DNA of 64,000 nucleotides from an uncultured Nocardiaceae bacterium (GTDB lineage Bacteria; Actinomycetota; Actinomycetes; Mycobacteriales; Mycobacteriaceae), in the NCBI GenBank assembly GCA_936936565.1, contig CAKZIX010000031.1, positions 38,285-102,284 on the forward strand, read 5' to 3'. A program made the translations under genes and the position numbers. Below, piece after piece: positions 49,215 to 58,587 of the stretch (its first letter is position 1; each line of letters opens with the position of its first letter). A model generated the notes under the pieces. The model searched no databases. It was not told the origin of the DNA and worked only from the letters and a program-made list of their open reading frames with translations.

Positions 49215-50150
49215 GTGTCGGAGGAGTTGCGGATCGCCGCGATCGTGCCATGCCATAACGAGGAGGCGGCGGTCGCGAAAGTGGTCACCGATCTCAAGGC
49301 CGCGGTGCCCGGAATCGTCGTGTACGTCTACGACAACCGAAGCACCGACGCCACGGAACAGCGCGCCCTCGAAGCCGGCGCGATCGTGCGCAAGGAGCAC
49401 GTCAAGGGCAAGGGCAACGTGGTGCGGCGCGCCTTCGCCGACATCGAGGCCGACATCTACCTGATGGTCGACGGCGACGACACCTACGACGTGTCCGCGG
49501 CGCCGCTGATGATCAAGACACTGCTCGAGGGCCCCTACGACCACATCCTCGGCGTGCGCCGCGGAGACGCGTACCGCACCGGCCACGAGACCGGCAACAA
49601 GGTGCTCAACGGCGTCGTCGGCCGGGTGTTCGGCGAGAACGTACAAGACATGCTCAGCGGTTTCCGGGTGTTCTCCCGCCGCTTCGTGAAGAGCTTCCCG
49701 GCGGTGTCGCGGGAGTTCGAGATCGAGACCGAGCTGACGGTGCATTCGCTGCACCTGCGGGTGCCGCAGACTTCCGTGGAGGTGGGCTTCCGGGATCGCC
49801 CGCCGGGCAGCGAATCGAAGCTGCGCACCTACCACGACGGCTTCAAAATTCTGTCGCTCATCGTCGGGCTGGCCCGCCACGAGCGGCCGGTCGCTTTCTA
49901 CGGCCTGTTCGGCCTGGTCAGCTTGCTGGTCTCGATCGTGCTGAGCATCCCGATCGTCATCGAGTTCTACGAAACCGGCCTGGTGCCGCGGTTCCCCACG
50001 CTGTTCCTGGCCTTCACGCTGGTACTGCTGAGCACGCTGGCGTTCACTGCCGGGCTGATTCTCGACGGCATCCGGCGTTCCCGGCACGAGGCGGCGCGGC
50101 TGGTCTACCTGCGGTATTCGGCCGTGAGCGAGCCCGATGCGGGTCGCTGA
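49215..50150 (+). CDS. GT2 glycosyltransferase with two membrane segments
   Basis: 311 residues. GT-A domain (IAAIVPCHNEEAAVAKVVTD; YDNRSTDATEQ; MVDGDDTYD as metal motif; a LSGFRVFSRR loop), then two C-terminal membrane segments (about 235-290). It resembles polyprenyl-phosphate glycosyltransferases that make lipid-linked sugars on the inner face, a possible partner for GT-C proteins nearby. GTG start; 3' end overlaps the DUF2142 gene. Confidence 0.85.
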   Translation: MSEELRIAAIVPCHNEEAAVAKVVTDLKAAVPGIVVYVYDNRSTDATEQRALEAGAIVRKEHVKGKGNVVRRAFADIEADIYLMVDGDDTYDVSAAPLMIKTLLEGPYDHILGVRRGDAYRTGHETGNKVLNGVVGRVFGENVQDMLSGFRVFSRRFVKSFPAVSREFEIETELTVHSLHLRVPQTSVEVGFRDRPPGSESKLRTYHDGFKILSLIVGLARHERPVAFYGLFGLVSLLVSIVLSIPIVIEFYETGLVPRFPTLFLAFTLVLLSTLAFTAGLILDGIRRSRHEAARLVYLRYSAVSEPDAGR

Positions 50151-51603
50151 ATCCCGCTCGAAGCTGCGCGCCCGCACCGCCGCAACCGTCGGCCGGGCGC
50201 CTGCCGCGATCGCCTTCGCACTGATCGCCGCGATCTTCGGGGCGGTGTTCGCGGTGTTGACGCCGCCGTTCTGGGGCCACGACGAGATCACCCAGTTCGG
50301 CCGGGCCTACCAGGTCGCCCACGGCGGCTTCCTGCCGCAAGAGATCCACGACGACCGCGGCGTCGCCTACGGCGGGGACATCCCCGTCACCGTGGACGAG
50401 CTGATGGGCTACGCGCTACGCGACTACACGAGCAACCCGGACGAGCCTGCCGCGATGGTCGGCGACCCGCTGGCCTACGACCGCCTCGAATCGCGGCCGG
50501 TGTCCGATGCGCAGCGGCCGATGTGGTTCACCAACACCGCGGCGTACTCGCCGGTGCCGTATCTGCCTGCCGCCCTGGGCATCCGCAGTGCCGAACTGTT
50601 GGGCCTGGACGTCGGCGGGCTGCAGTTGCTCACCCGGCTGTGCGGCCTGCTCGCGTACCTGCTGGTCGTCGGATTCGGACTGTTTGCGCTGCGTAACACC
50701 CGCGTGCAGTGGCTCGCTTTCACGGTCGCGGTGCTGCCGATCGCGGTGTTCCAGGCGGGCACGGTCACCGCGGACACGCTGACGAATGCGATCGCACTGC
50801 TCGTCGGCATGTTGCTGGTGAAATCACTGTTCGTCGGCGCCGACCTGACCCGCCCCGAGCGCTACGCGCTGCTCGGTTCGGCGGTGGTGCTGCCGCTGTG
50901 CAAGCCGACCTATGTGCTGCTCGCGATGCTCCTGGTGGTGGTCCCCCCGGCCCGGCTGGGCCTGCGCAAACGTTGGCTGCCTTGGGTTTTCGCAGCTACC
51001 GGGTTCGTGCTGTTCGCGATCTGGACCAAGATCAGTTCGCCGACCACCGAGGGCATGGGCTTCATGCGCAAGCAGAGCCAGTGGTACTCGGTGATCCCCG
51101 GCGACCAACTGAAGGGCATCCTCGGCGATCCCATCGACTTCGCGCAGACCTTCGAGCATTCGATCGCACGTCGCGACCTCGAGTGGTTCAACGAGTTCTT
51201 CGGCGAGCTCGGGTTCGCCTACATCAACGTGCCGGCGACGACGATCGTGGCGTGCCTGCTCGCACTGGCGGTGTCGGTGGGCGTGGCCGAGCGCATGGTG
51301 GCGGACAACCGCCGCACCTGGATCGTCGCGCTGGCGCTGGCGGCATCGGTCGGGATGATCTACACGACGCTGTACATGTCGTTCTCGCCGGTGGACTACT
51401 TCATCATCGACGGCGTGCAGGGCCGCTATTTCGTTCCGTTGGCGATCGTGTTCTTTGCGGTGCTGCTGCGCTGGATGCCGCTGCGACTGGCCCCTGCGAC
51501 CGGCGAACTGCGGATGCGTGCACCGGCTATCACGGTTGTCGTCGCTACGGTGGTCGCGCTGGTCGCCGCCGTCGTGAAGTATCAGCTGATCGTATTCGGC
51601 TGA
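50137..51603 (+). CDS. DUF2142 polytopic membrane protein
   Basis: 488 residues, about ten to twelve membrane segments. The first loop has TPPFWGHDEITQFGRAYQVA, an acidic GT-C-like signature, and QGRYFVPLAIVFFAVLLRW sits near the end, as in DUF2142. The gene overlaps the GT2 gene by 14 bp, and the pair likely supplies and uses a polyprenyl-linked sugar. Acceptor unknown. Confidence 0.82.
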   Translation: MRVAESRSKLRARTAATVGRAPAAIAFALIAAIFGAVFAVLTPPFWGHDEITQFGRAYQVAHGGFLPQEIHDDRGVAYGGDIPVTVDELMGYALRDYTSNPDEPAAMVGDPLAYDRLESRPVSDAQRPMWFTNTAAYSPVPYLPAALGIRSAELLGLDVGGLQLLTRLCGLLAYLLVVGFGLFALRNTRVQWLAFTVAVLPIAVFQAGTVTADTLTNAIALLVGMLLVKSLFVGADLTRPERYALLGSAVVLPLCKPTYVLLAMLLVVVPPARLGLRKRWLPWVFAATGFVLFAIWTKISSPTTEGMGFMRKQSQWYSVIPGDQLKGILGDPIDFAQTFEHSIARRDLEWFNEFFGELGFAYINVPATTIVACLLALAVSVGVAERMVADNRRTWIVALALAASVGMIYTTLYMSFSPVDYFIIDGVQGRYFVPLAIVFFAVLLRWMPLRLAPATGELRMRAPAITVVVATVVALVAAVVKYQLIVFG

Positions 51604-51693
51604 GCGGGAATGGTGGGACGCACCGCACCGCGCCAGCCGCACCCGTAGCAGGGTGCGCTGCACCCGACCCCTGCGGAGCCGCGCAACCAGGGG

Positions 51694-51773
51694 GATGCCG
51701 GTTCCCCTCGACCCGGCATCCGCCCCAGGCGGGAGAGCGGAGCGGAACGGCCCCCTGCTCCGAACCGCTCCGC
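51694..51773. terminator. Two hairpins between convergent genes
   Basis: GATGCCGG (51694-51701) pairs with CCGGCATC (51713-51720). GCGGAGCGG (51737-51745) pairs with CCGCTCCGC (51765-51773). Both lie between the DUF2142 stop and the rmlB stop and probably end transcription from both sides. The 219-bp gap holds no gene. Confidence 0.6.
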
Positions 51774-51822
51774 CCTCGTTAGGTTTAGATGCACGGGACA
51801 CCGATTCGGTTCCCCGAATTGT

Positions 51823-52827
51823 CTAGATTTCTTTTTCGCCCTGCGCCCGGTACGCCCGCTCGGTGGCTTTCTTGCGCGGACGCCACCATGCTTCGTTGTC
51901 GCGGTACCACTTGACGGTCGCGGCCAGGCCATCGCTGAAGTTGCCGTACTGCGGGCGCCAGCCCAGCTCCGTGCGGAGCAGCGTGGAGTCGATGGCGTAG
52001 CGCATGTCGTGGCCGGGCCGGTCGGTGACGAAGTCGAAATCGTCCGGCTCCCGGCCGAATTCGGCGAGCAGCAGTTCGACGACGGTTTTGTTGTCGAGTT
52101 CGCCGTCGGCGCCGATCAGGTAGGTCTGCCCGATGCGCCCGCGCTCGACGATGTCCCAGACGGCCCGGTTGTGGTCCTCGACGTGGATCCAGTCGCGCAC
52201 GTTGCGCCCGGCCCCGTACAGCCGCGGGCGGACACCGTCGATGAGATTGGTGATCTGGCGCGGGATGAACTTCTCGACGTGCTGGTAGGGACCGTAGTTG
52301 TTGGAGCAGTTCGAGATCGTCGCGCGTACACCGAACGAGCGCGCCCACGCCCGCACCAGCAGGTCGCTGGAGGCCTTGGTTGCCGAGTAGGGGCTCGACG
52401 GGTTGTACGGCGTGGCCTCGGTGAACCGCTGCGGATCGTCGAGTTCGAGGTCGCCGAACACCTCGTCGGTGGAGATGTGGTGGTAGCGAACGTCGTAGCG
52501 CCGCGCGGCTTCCAGCAGCGCGTAGGTGCCGACCACGTTGGCCTGCACGAACGGCCACGGGTCCGACAGCGAGTTGTCGTTGTGAGTCTCGGCCGCGAAG
52601 TGGACGATCGCGTCGGCGCCCCGTACGAGGGAGTCGACGAGATCGAGGTCCGCGATGTCGCCCTTGACGAAGTCGATCCGGTCCGCGACGAGGTCCAGCG
52701 ACGACGCGTTGCCGGCATAGGTCAGGGAGTCGAGCACCGTCACTGTGACGTCGGGGTGCTCGCGCACGACGAGGTGGACGAAGTTCGCGCCGATGAAGCC
52801 GGCGCCGCCGGTGATGAGCATTCGCAC
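51823..52827 (-). CDS. rmlB: dTDP-glucose 4,6-dehydratase
   Basis: 334-residue extended SDR. NAD motif TGGAGFIG (6-13), STDEVFGD with catalytic Thr120, Asp121 and Glu122, and YSATK (Tyr147, Lys151). It makes dTDP-4-keto-6-deoxyglucose, the second step to dTDP-rhamnose for the cell-wall linker. The GTG at 52827 gives the usual MRMLITGGAGFIG start; an ATG at 52821 is the alternative. Divergent from the secreted protein at 53071. Confidence 0.93.
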   Translation of the reverse strand: MRMLITGGAGFIGANFVHLVVREHPDVTVTVLDSLTYAGNASSLDLVADRIDFVKGDIADLDLVDSLVRGADAIVHFAAETHNDNSLSDPWPFVQANVVGTYALLEAARRYDVRYHHISTDEVFGDLELDDPQRFTEATPYNPSSPYSATKASSDLLVRAWARSFGVRATISNCSNNYGPYQHVEKFIPRQITNLIDGVRPRLYGAGRNVRDWIHVEDHNRAVWDIVERGRIGQTYLIGADGELDNKTVVELLLAEFGREPDDFDFVTDRPGHDMRYAIDSTLLRTELGWRPQYGNFSDGLAATVKWYRDNEAWWRPRKKATERAYRAQGEKEI

Positions 52828-53070
52828 GTCGAGAACGGTACCGGGTAGGGCGGAACCTGAGACGTTGGCCACATGCCAATAGCTGATACGCGTTGCAAAA
52901 ATATGCACATACGTTCGCGAATTATATTGAAAACATTCGCGTTCACAGTTCGAGAACCGGATTCACAAACCTGCGGTTGGCTTTCTGGCTGTTAACCAGA
53001 TGTTTGGTTTGCTTGCTTTCCATCAGGTTCACCTCAGCAAGCCCTCATCCAACGCAAAGGTTCTGAACAT
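52828..53070. promoter_or_regulatory. AT-rich divergent promoter region of rmlB and the secreted protein
   Basis: 243 bp without a gene, and noticeably AT-rich between 52885 and 52935. It holds TTGCAAAAATATGCA (52893-52907), the palindrome TTCGCGAA (52914-52921), TATATTGAAAA and a second ATTCGCG (52934-52940). These are candidates for promoter elements and an operator. No ribosome-binding site stronger than GGTTC is seen for the ATG at 53071. Confidence 0.45.
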
Positions 53071-53742
53071 ATGTCCATGTTGTCCAAGTTCGCCGTCACC
53101 GCAGCTCTTGCGGCTACCACAGTCGGTCTCGCGGCCGGCACCGCGCACGCGGAGCCGCTGTCCGTCGACATCGCCCCCCGCGTGAACTTCACCGCCAATG
53201 TCGAGGGCAACTCGGCAGTTATCACCACCGACGCCGGCACCCTGGCCGTCGAGGGCGGCCAGTTCCGGATCAAGGCCGCCTCGGGCCAAACCCTGGCCGG
53301 CCTGCCGCTCGAATACCGCGTCGACGACAAGGTGTTCCCGATCGACGCCAAGATCGACGGCAACAAGGCCACCATCACCCCGTCGCAGGACCCCGCGCGC
53401 GCCGTCCTCAAGCCCGTCGCCGGCGAGAAGACCGCCGAAGAGCGTGAGCAGAAGGCCTGGAACCGGATGAAGGACAACATCGGCCTGGGCGTGACCGCCG
53501 GCGCCATCATCGGCGGCGTGGTCGGCGGCGGCCTCGGCTGCATCGTCGGCGGCGGCGTGGCCCTGCCGACCGCGGTGCTCACCGCCATCTTCGGCCCGCT
53601 GGCCGGCTGCGTTGCCGGTGCACTCGTGATGGCTCCGGTCGGCGCCCTGGCCGGCACCATCTTCGTCGCTGCGCCGGTCGCCATCGCCTCGGTGATCCAG
53701 TACTTCACTGTCGTGAACCAGCCGTTCGTGCCTGCGAAGTAG
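53071..53742 (+). CDS. Secreted protein with glycine-zipper tail (DUF8020-like)
   Basis: 223 residues. Signal peptide 1-27 (GTAHA), a beta-rich middle (FTANVEGNSAVITTDAGTLA, KVFPIDAKIDGNKATITPS) and a C-terminal hydrophobic Gly-rich part (IGLGVTAGAIIGGVVGGGLG; GALVMAPVGALAGTIFVAAP) with glycine zippers and one Cys pair. The layout matches an envelope protein group expanded in Nocardia. Membrane association or oligomer formation is likely; function unknown. A strong hairpin follows. Confidence 0.75.
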   Translation: MSMLSKFAVTAALAATTVGLAAGTAHAEPLSVDIAPRVNFTANVEGNSAVITTDAGTLAVEGGQFRIKAASGQTLAGLPLEYRVDDKVFPIDAKIDGNKATITPSQDPARAVLKPVAGEKTAEEREQKAWNRMKDNIGLGVTAGAIIGGVVGGGLGCIVGGGVALPTAVLTAIFGPLAGCVAGALVMAPVGALAGTIFVAAPVAIASVIQYFTVVNQPFVPAK

Positions 53743-53767
53743 GACCTGGCCCCGCAGCTATTAATCC

Positions 53768-53805
53768 CGGACACCCCGCCGCGCCGCGTCGCAGCGGGGT
53801 GTCCG
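53768..53805 (+). terminator. 12-bp hairpin terminator
   Basis: CGGACACCCCGC (53768-53779) pairs with GCGGGGTGTCCG (53794-53805), 14-nt loop, 26 bp after the secreted-protein stop. No U-tract. Confidence 0.75.
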
Positions 53806-53864
53806 CAGGTTCGAAGAATTTCGTGTCGAGCAACGATCCGGCGCCGCATGCGAGACTTGCCCGC

Positions 53865-54740
53865 ATGCGCGGAATCATCTTGGCCGGCGGCACCGGATCG
53901 CGGCTGCATCCGATCACCCTCGGGCCGAGCAAGCAACTCCTGCCGGTCTTCGACAAGCCGATGATCTACTACCCGTTGTCGACGCTGATGCTGGCCGGCA
54001 TCCGCGACATCCTGGTCATCACCACCCCGCACGACGCGTCCGCGTTCACCCGGCTGCTCGGCGACGGGAGCCAGTTCGGTATCTCGATCACCTATGCCGA
54101 GCAGCCCAAGCCCGAAGGCCTGGCGCAGGCGTTCACCCTCGGCGCCACACACATCGGCACCGACACGGCCGCACTTGTGCTGGGCGACAACATCTTCTAC
54201 GGCCCCGGTATGGGCAACCAGCTGCGGCGCTTCGACGGCATCGACGGCGCGGCGGTGTTCGCCTACCACGTCTCGGACCCGACGGCCTATGGTGTGGTCG
54301 AGTTCGACAGCACCGGTCGCGCGATCTCGCTCGAGGAGAAGCCCGCGCAACCGCGGTCCAACTACGCCATTCCCGGGCTGTACTTCTACGACAACGACGT
54401 GGTCGAGATCGCCCGCGGACTGCGGCCTTCCGCGCGCGGCGAGTACGAGATCACCGACGTCAACCGCGCCTACCTGGAGGCCGGCAAGCTGCAGGTGGAG
54501 GTGCTGCCGCGCGGCACCGCGTGGCTGGACACCGGCACCTTCGACTCGCTGCTGGACGCCGCCAACTACGTGCGCACCATCGAGGAGCGCCAGGGCCTGA
54601 AAATCGGTGCGCCCGAAGAGGTTGCGTGGCGGCGCGGGTTCCTCACCGACGACGAGCTCCGGGTGCGCGCCGAGGGCCTGGTGAAGTCCGGTTACGGGAC
54701 GTACCTGTTGCAACTGATCGAACACGGGAGACAGTGGTGA
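53865..54740 (+). CDS. rmlA: Glucose-1-phosphate thymidylyltransferase
   Basis: 291 residues. The nucleotide loop GGTGSRLHPIT (8-18) is followed by KQLLPVFDKPMIYYPLSTLM, VLGDNIFYG and EITDVNRAYL. It makes dTDP-glucose, the first step to dTDP-rhamnose. The ATG at 53865 gives the family-typical MRGIILAGG start; an upstream open frame is not conserved. The stop overlaps the rmlC GTG. Confidence 0.95.
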   Translation: MRGIILAGGTGSRLHPITLGPSKQLLPVFDKPMIYYPLSTLMLAGIRDILVITTPHDASAFTRLLGDGSQFGISITYAEQPKPEGLAQAFTLGATHIGTDTAALVLGDNIFYGPGMGNQLRRFDGIDGAAVFAYHVSDPTAYGVVEFDSTGRAISLEEKPAQPRSNYAIPGLYFYDNDVVEIARGLRPSARGEYEITDVNRAYLEAGKLQVEVLPRGTAWLDTGTFDSLLDAANYVRTIEERQGLKIGAPEEVAWRRGFLTDDELRVRAEGLVKSGYGTYLLQLIEHGRQW

Positions 54741-55324
54741 AGGTCCGCGAGCTGAGCATTTCCGGAGCGTGGGAGTTCACGCCGCGCCTGCACGGCGACG
54801 ACCGCGGCATGTTTCTGGAGTGGTTCAAGTCCTCGGAGTTCGAACGCGCGGTCGGCACCCCGATCGAGCTCGCGCAGGCCAACTGCTCGGTCTCGGCGGC
54901 GGGTGTGCTGCGCGGCATCCACTACACCGACGTTCCGCCCGGGCAAGCCAAATACGTGACGTGCGTGCGCGGCGCGTTTCTCGACGTGATCGTCGATCTG
55001 CGGCTCGGTTCGCCGACCTTCGGGCGCTGGGAATCGGTGCTCATCGACGATGTCGACCGGCGCGCGGTGTACCTGTCGGCCGGTCTCGGGCATGCCATTC
55101 TGTCGCTGGAAGATCGCTCCACCGCGATGTATCTGTGCTCGATCGAGTACCTGCCGCAACACGACCACGACATCGACCCGTTCGATCCGGCGCTGGGCAT
55201 CGAGTGGCCGACTACCGACCGGGCGGGCAATCCGCTCGAGTACGTGCTGTCGGAAAAGGATTCGGCGGCGCAGTCGTTGTCGCACGCGCGCGAGATCGGC
55301 GTGCTGCCCCGCTGGCAGGGGTGA
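54737..55324 (+). CDS. rmlC: dTDP-4-dehydrorhamnose 3,5-epimerase
   Basis: 195-residue cupin epimerase. RGMFLEWFK, catalytic His62 in RGIHY, and Tyr132 in TAMYLCS. It converts the RmlB product to dTDP-4-keto-rhamnose. GTG start overlaps rmlA (GTGA), so the pair is coupled. rmlD is not in the window. Confidence 0.93.
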   Translation: MKVRELSISGAWEFTPRLHGDDRGMFLEWFKSSEFERAVGTPIELAQANCSVSAAGVLRGIHYTDVPPGQAKYVTCVRGAFLDVIVDLRLGSPTFGRWESVLIDDVDRRAVYLSAGLGHAILSLEDRSTAMYLCSIEYLPQHDHDIDPFDPALGIEWPTTDRAGNPLEYVLSEKDSAAQSLSHAREIGVLPRWQG

Positions 55325-55346
55325 GTTTCGGGCTAGGCTGTCGGCC

Positions 55347-56267
55347 ATGTGTGTCGGATGCCTGGCGCTACCCGGGCTGGTCCTGGACCCCGGTTCCAAC
55401 GACATATTTCCCGGCGACGAGCCCGAGCCGGGCCTGCGCCTGGAACCGGTGGGCGGCACCGTCACCTGGACGGGTTGCGCCGGATTTCTCATCGAATTCG
55501 ACGGCGTCCGAATCTGTTTCGATCCCTTCGTCAGCAATCCGGGAATTGCCGACGTGTTCTTGCGGGCCGCGAAGCCGAACGCCGAGCTGGTGCGCTCGCT
55601 GATCGGTCCGGCCGATGCGGTGTTCGTCGGGCACAGCCATTGGGACCACGCGATGGACGTCGCCGAAGTGGCCAAGCTGGGCGCGGTGGTACACGGCAGC
55701 GAGACCACCGTCGAACTGTGCCGCCGGCAAGGCATCCCGGAATCCCGGCTGGCCGCCGTCACCGACGGCTTCACCACCACCGTCGGTCCGTTCACGATCT
55801 CCGCGATCGGCAGCCGGCACGGCATCGTGCCGATCTTCCGGCACCTCGACGCGCCGGGACTGCCGAAGCAGGGCCTGCCGCGGGCCCCGATCCGCTGGCC
55901 GATGGGCGAGGTGTTCGCCTACCGCGTGGAGGTGGCCGGCGAGCGCGGCGCCCGGTCGATTCATCTGCACACCAGCGCCGGGATCGAGGACGCACCGCTG
56001 GCCCGCCAACAGCCTGTCGATGTGCTGATCGCGTGTCTGGCCGCCCGACAGGGCACGCCCGACTACTTCGCCCGGCTCGCGGAGGTGCTGCAACCGCGCG
56101 TGCTGGTGCCGTGCCACCACGACAATTTCCTGCGGCCCGTGCAGTCCGCACCCAAGCCGGTGCCGCGCCTGGACTGGCCCGGCTTCCTCGGCGACGTGGC
56201 CCGGATGCGAGAACGCCACGGCACCGACCTCGTTCAGCTCCCTCGCGGCGTTCCCGTCGGATTCTGA
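55347..56267 (+). CDS. Metallo-beta-lactamase-fold hydrolase
   Basis: 306 residues. Metal motif HSHWDH (96-101), a further SRHG near 158, and CHHDNFL near 276. The start of the fold reads VTWTGCAGFLIEFDGVRICF, as in UlaG-like lactonases. Cytoplasmic and likely zinc-dependent; substrate unknown. The 3' end overlaps the convergent DUF72 gene by 34 bp. Confidence 0.85.
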   Translation: MCVGCLALPGLVLDPGSNDIFPGDEPEPGLRLEPVGGTVTWTGCAGFLIEFDGVRICFDPFVSNPGIADVFLRAAKPNAELVRSLIGPADAVFVGHSHWDHAMDVAEVAKLGAVVHGSETTVELCRRQGIPESRLAAVTDGFTTTVGPFTISAIGSRHGIVPIFRHLDAPGLPKQGLPRAPIRWPMGEVFAYRVEVAGERGARSIHLHTSAGIEDAPLARQQPVDVLIACLAARQGTPDYFARLAEVLQPRVLVPCHHDNFLRPVQSAPKPVPRLDWPGFLGDVARMRERHGTDLVQLPRGVPVGF

Positions 56268-57067
56268 GCGGCGGGGCGCAGGCGCTGCGCCAGCCGCATC
56301 GCGTCGTGCGGGGCGTGCGCGTGCACGTCGTTGTCGAAGTAGACGTACGCGTCCGCCCGGCCGCGCAGCAGCTGCGCCCAGCGATCGAGCGCGGCGTCGG
56401 AGTAGCGGCTGGCGTACAACTCGGCGTCGCCGTGCAGCCGGATGTAGGCGAAGTCCGCGGTGTGCTCGTCGAATACCGGGAACCTTCCTGCGGTATCGGC
56501 GAGCACCAGGGCAATATTGTTGTCGCGCAACAGCTTCGCGAAGTCGGGATGGGCGAAGCTCGGGTGCCGCACCTCGAAGGCGTGGCGCAGCGGCCGGTTC
56601 GCGTCGATGTGTAGCCACGCCCGCTCGGCGATGCGCGGATGATGGCCGCTGGCCAGCTGCGCGGCGGTTGCGGTGTCATCGGGCAGCAGGTCGACGAAGC
56701 GGCGCAGGGGGTCTGGGCGGTAGGGCAGCTGCGGCGGCAGCTGCCACAGCAGCGGACCCAGCTTGGGTCCCAGCGCCAGCACGCCGGAGGCCAGAAACGT
56801 GGCGAGCGGCTGCTCGACGTCGACCAGCCGCTTCATGTGCGTCACGTAGCGCGGACCCTTGACGGCGAAGATGAAGTCGTCGGGCGTGTGCTCGGACCAG
56901 CGCTGGTAGCTCGACGGCCGCTGCAGCGCATAGAACGAGCCGTTGATCTCGACCGAGTTCAGCCGCTCCGCCAGATATTCGAGTTCGCGCCGCTGCGGGA
57001 GTCCGGTGGGATAGAAGCGGCCACGCCAGGGTGGATACAACCACCCTGACGTGCCCACGCGAATCAT
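56234..57067 (-). CDS. DUF72-domain protein
   Basis: 277 residues. TIM-barrel DUF72 landmarks: RVGTSGWLYPPWRGRFYP, SVEINGSFYALQRPSSYQRW, VKGPRYVTHMKRL, LWQLPP and a late AYVYFDNDVHAHAPHDA. The family is widespread and its activity unproven. The ATG at 57067 fits the family N-terminus. It is 30 bp downstream of the MFS gene, same strand. Confidence 0.88.
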   Translation of the reverse strand: MIRVGTSGWLYPPWRGRFYPTGLPQRRELEYLAERLNSVEINGSFYALQRPSSYQRWSEHTPDDFIFAVKGPRYVTHMKRLVDVEQPLATFLASGVLALGPKLGPLLWQLPPQLPYRPDPLRRFVDLLPDDTATAAQLASGHHPRIAERAWLHIDANRPLRHAFEVRHPSFAHPDFAKLLRDNNIALVLADTAGRFPVFDEHTADFAYIRLHGDAELYASRYSDAALDRWAQLLRGRADAYVYFDNDVHAHAPHDAMRLAQRLRPAAQNPTGTPRGS

Positions 57068-57096
57068 GTTCTGCAGGTTTCCCGCATTCGCGGGTT

Positions 57097-58572
57097 TCAG
57101 ACCTCCGTGCGCACCGGCTCGCCGTCGGCGGCGACGGCACCCACCTTGTCGCCGGGCCTGCGGATCAGGTGCGCAAGCGCGGCGACGGTGCCCGCGACGG
57201 CGACGAAGCCGACGAACCAGAAGCCGGGCCGGTAGGCGTCGAGCACCTTGGCCGGGTCGGTGACGTCGGGGTCGACCGCGATGATCGCCGTGGTGATGGC
57301 CAGCACGATCGCCGCGCCCACCTGCATGGCGGTCTGTACCAGGCCGGCGGCCAGGCCCTGTTCGTCGTCGTCGACGCCGCTGGTGGCCTGGATGTTGATC
57401 GACGGGAAGCCGACCGCGAATCCGAAGCCGAGCAGCAACACCGACGGCAGCAGCATCGTCAGGTACGCCGGGTGGGTGTCGACCCGAAGGAACAGGAAGT
57501 AGCCGATCGCCATCGCCGCCAGCGCCACGATGATCAGCCGCGCGGTGCCGAATCGATCGATGATCTTGTCGGCAACCGGGGCGCTGAAAGCGACCAGTAG
57601 ACCGGCGGGCAGCAGCGCCATCGCCAGCGCCAGCGGCGACCAGCCGAGGGTGTTCTGCAGGTACAGCGTGACGATGAACTGGAAGCTGAAGTAGGAACCG
57701 GCCATCGCGATGATCGCGATGTTGGCTCGGATCAGCGTGCCGCGACGCAGGATGCCGAGCCGGATCAGCGGATGCGGGACCCGGCGCTCGACGAACACGA
57801 AGGCGACCAGCAGCACCACCACCGCAAGGAAGGAGGCGAGGGTGCGCACCGACAACCAGCCGGCCTCCGGCGCCGCAACCACCGTGTACACCAGCAAAAG
57901 CATTGCGCCCGTGGACAACACCGCCCCGACCAGGTCGTAGCCACCCTTGGTGTCGGCCTTGTCGCGGGGCAGCAGCAGGTAGGCGGCCACCAGTGCGACG
58001 AGAGCGATGGGCACCGGCAGCAGGAAGGTCCAGCGCCAGCCCAGACCGGTCATCAACCCGCCGAAGATCAGGCCAGAGGAGTACCCGCTGGCGCCGAACA
58101 GGGTGTAGATCGACAGTGCCTTGTTGCGGGCCTTGCCCTCGGGGAAGGTCGTGGTGATGATCGACAGTCCGGTCGGTGCGGTGAATGCGGCGGCGAGGCC
58201 CTTGATGAATCGGGTTGCGATCAGCAGCGGCCCGGAGTCGACGACGCCGCCGAGCAGCGAGGCGAAGGCGAAGACGGCCAGCGCGATCAGGAACACCTTG
58301 CGGCGCCCGAGCAGGTCGGCGGTGCGCCCGCCGAGCAGCAACAGCCCGCCGTAACCGAGCACGTAACCGCTGATCAGCCACTGCAGCGAGGAGGTGCCGA
58401 GACCGAGATCGTGGCCGACCGACGGCAACGCAACGCCCACCATCGACACGTCGAGGCCATCGAGGAAAAGCACAACACAGAGCGTGATGAGTAGGCCCCA
58501 GAGTCGGGGCGACCAATTGGTGTCCGAATTGGACTGTGTGACTTGAGGTTCCAGCGTGGACGTTGAAGTCAT
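57097..58572 (-). CDS. MFS drug-efflux transporter (DHA2, 14-TM)
   Basis: 491 residues with about 14 membrane segments. Motif A GGRTADLLGRRK, DGLDVSMVGVALPSVGHDLG in TM1, and GYSSGLIFGGLMTGLGWRW in the motif C area. The type exports toxic organic compounds by proton antiport. It is divergent from the MarR gene at 58659 with palindromic sites between, so substrate-induced derepression is likely. The ATG at 58572 avoids the operator. Confidence 0.88.
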   Translation of the reverse strand: MTSTSTLEPQVTQSNSDTNWSPRLWGLLITLCVVLFLDGLDVSMVGVALPSVGHDLGLGTSSLQWLISGYVLGYGGLLLLGGRTADLLGRRKVFLIALAVFAFASLLGGVVDSGPLLIATRFIKGLAAAFTAPTGLSIITTTFPEGKARNKALSIYTLFGASGYSSGLIFGGLMTGLGWRWTFLLPVPIALVALVAAYLLLPRDKADTKGGYDLVGAVLSTGAMLLLVYTVVAAPEAGWLSVRTLASFLAVVVLLVAFVFVERRVPHPLIRLGILRRGTLIRANIAIIAMAGSYFSFQFIVTLYLQNTLGWSPLALAMALLPAGLLVAFSAPVADKIIDRFGTARLIIVALAAMAIGYFLFLRVDTHPAYLTMLLPSVLLLGFGFAVGFPSINIQATSGVDDDEQGLAAGLVQTAMQVGAAIVLAITTAIIAVDPDVTDPAKVLDAYRPGFWFVGFVAVAGTVAALAHLIRRPGDKVGAVAADGEPVRTEV

Positions 58573-58587
58573 GAGCGACAGCATTAC

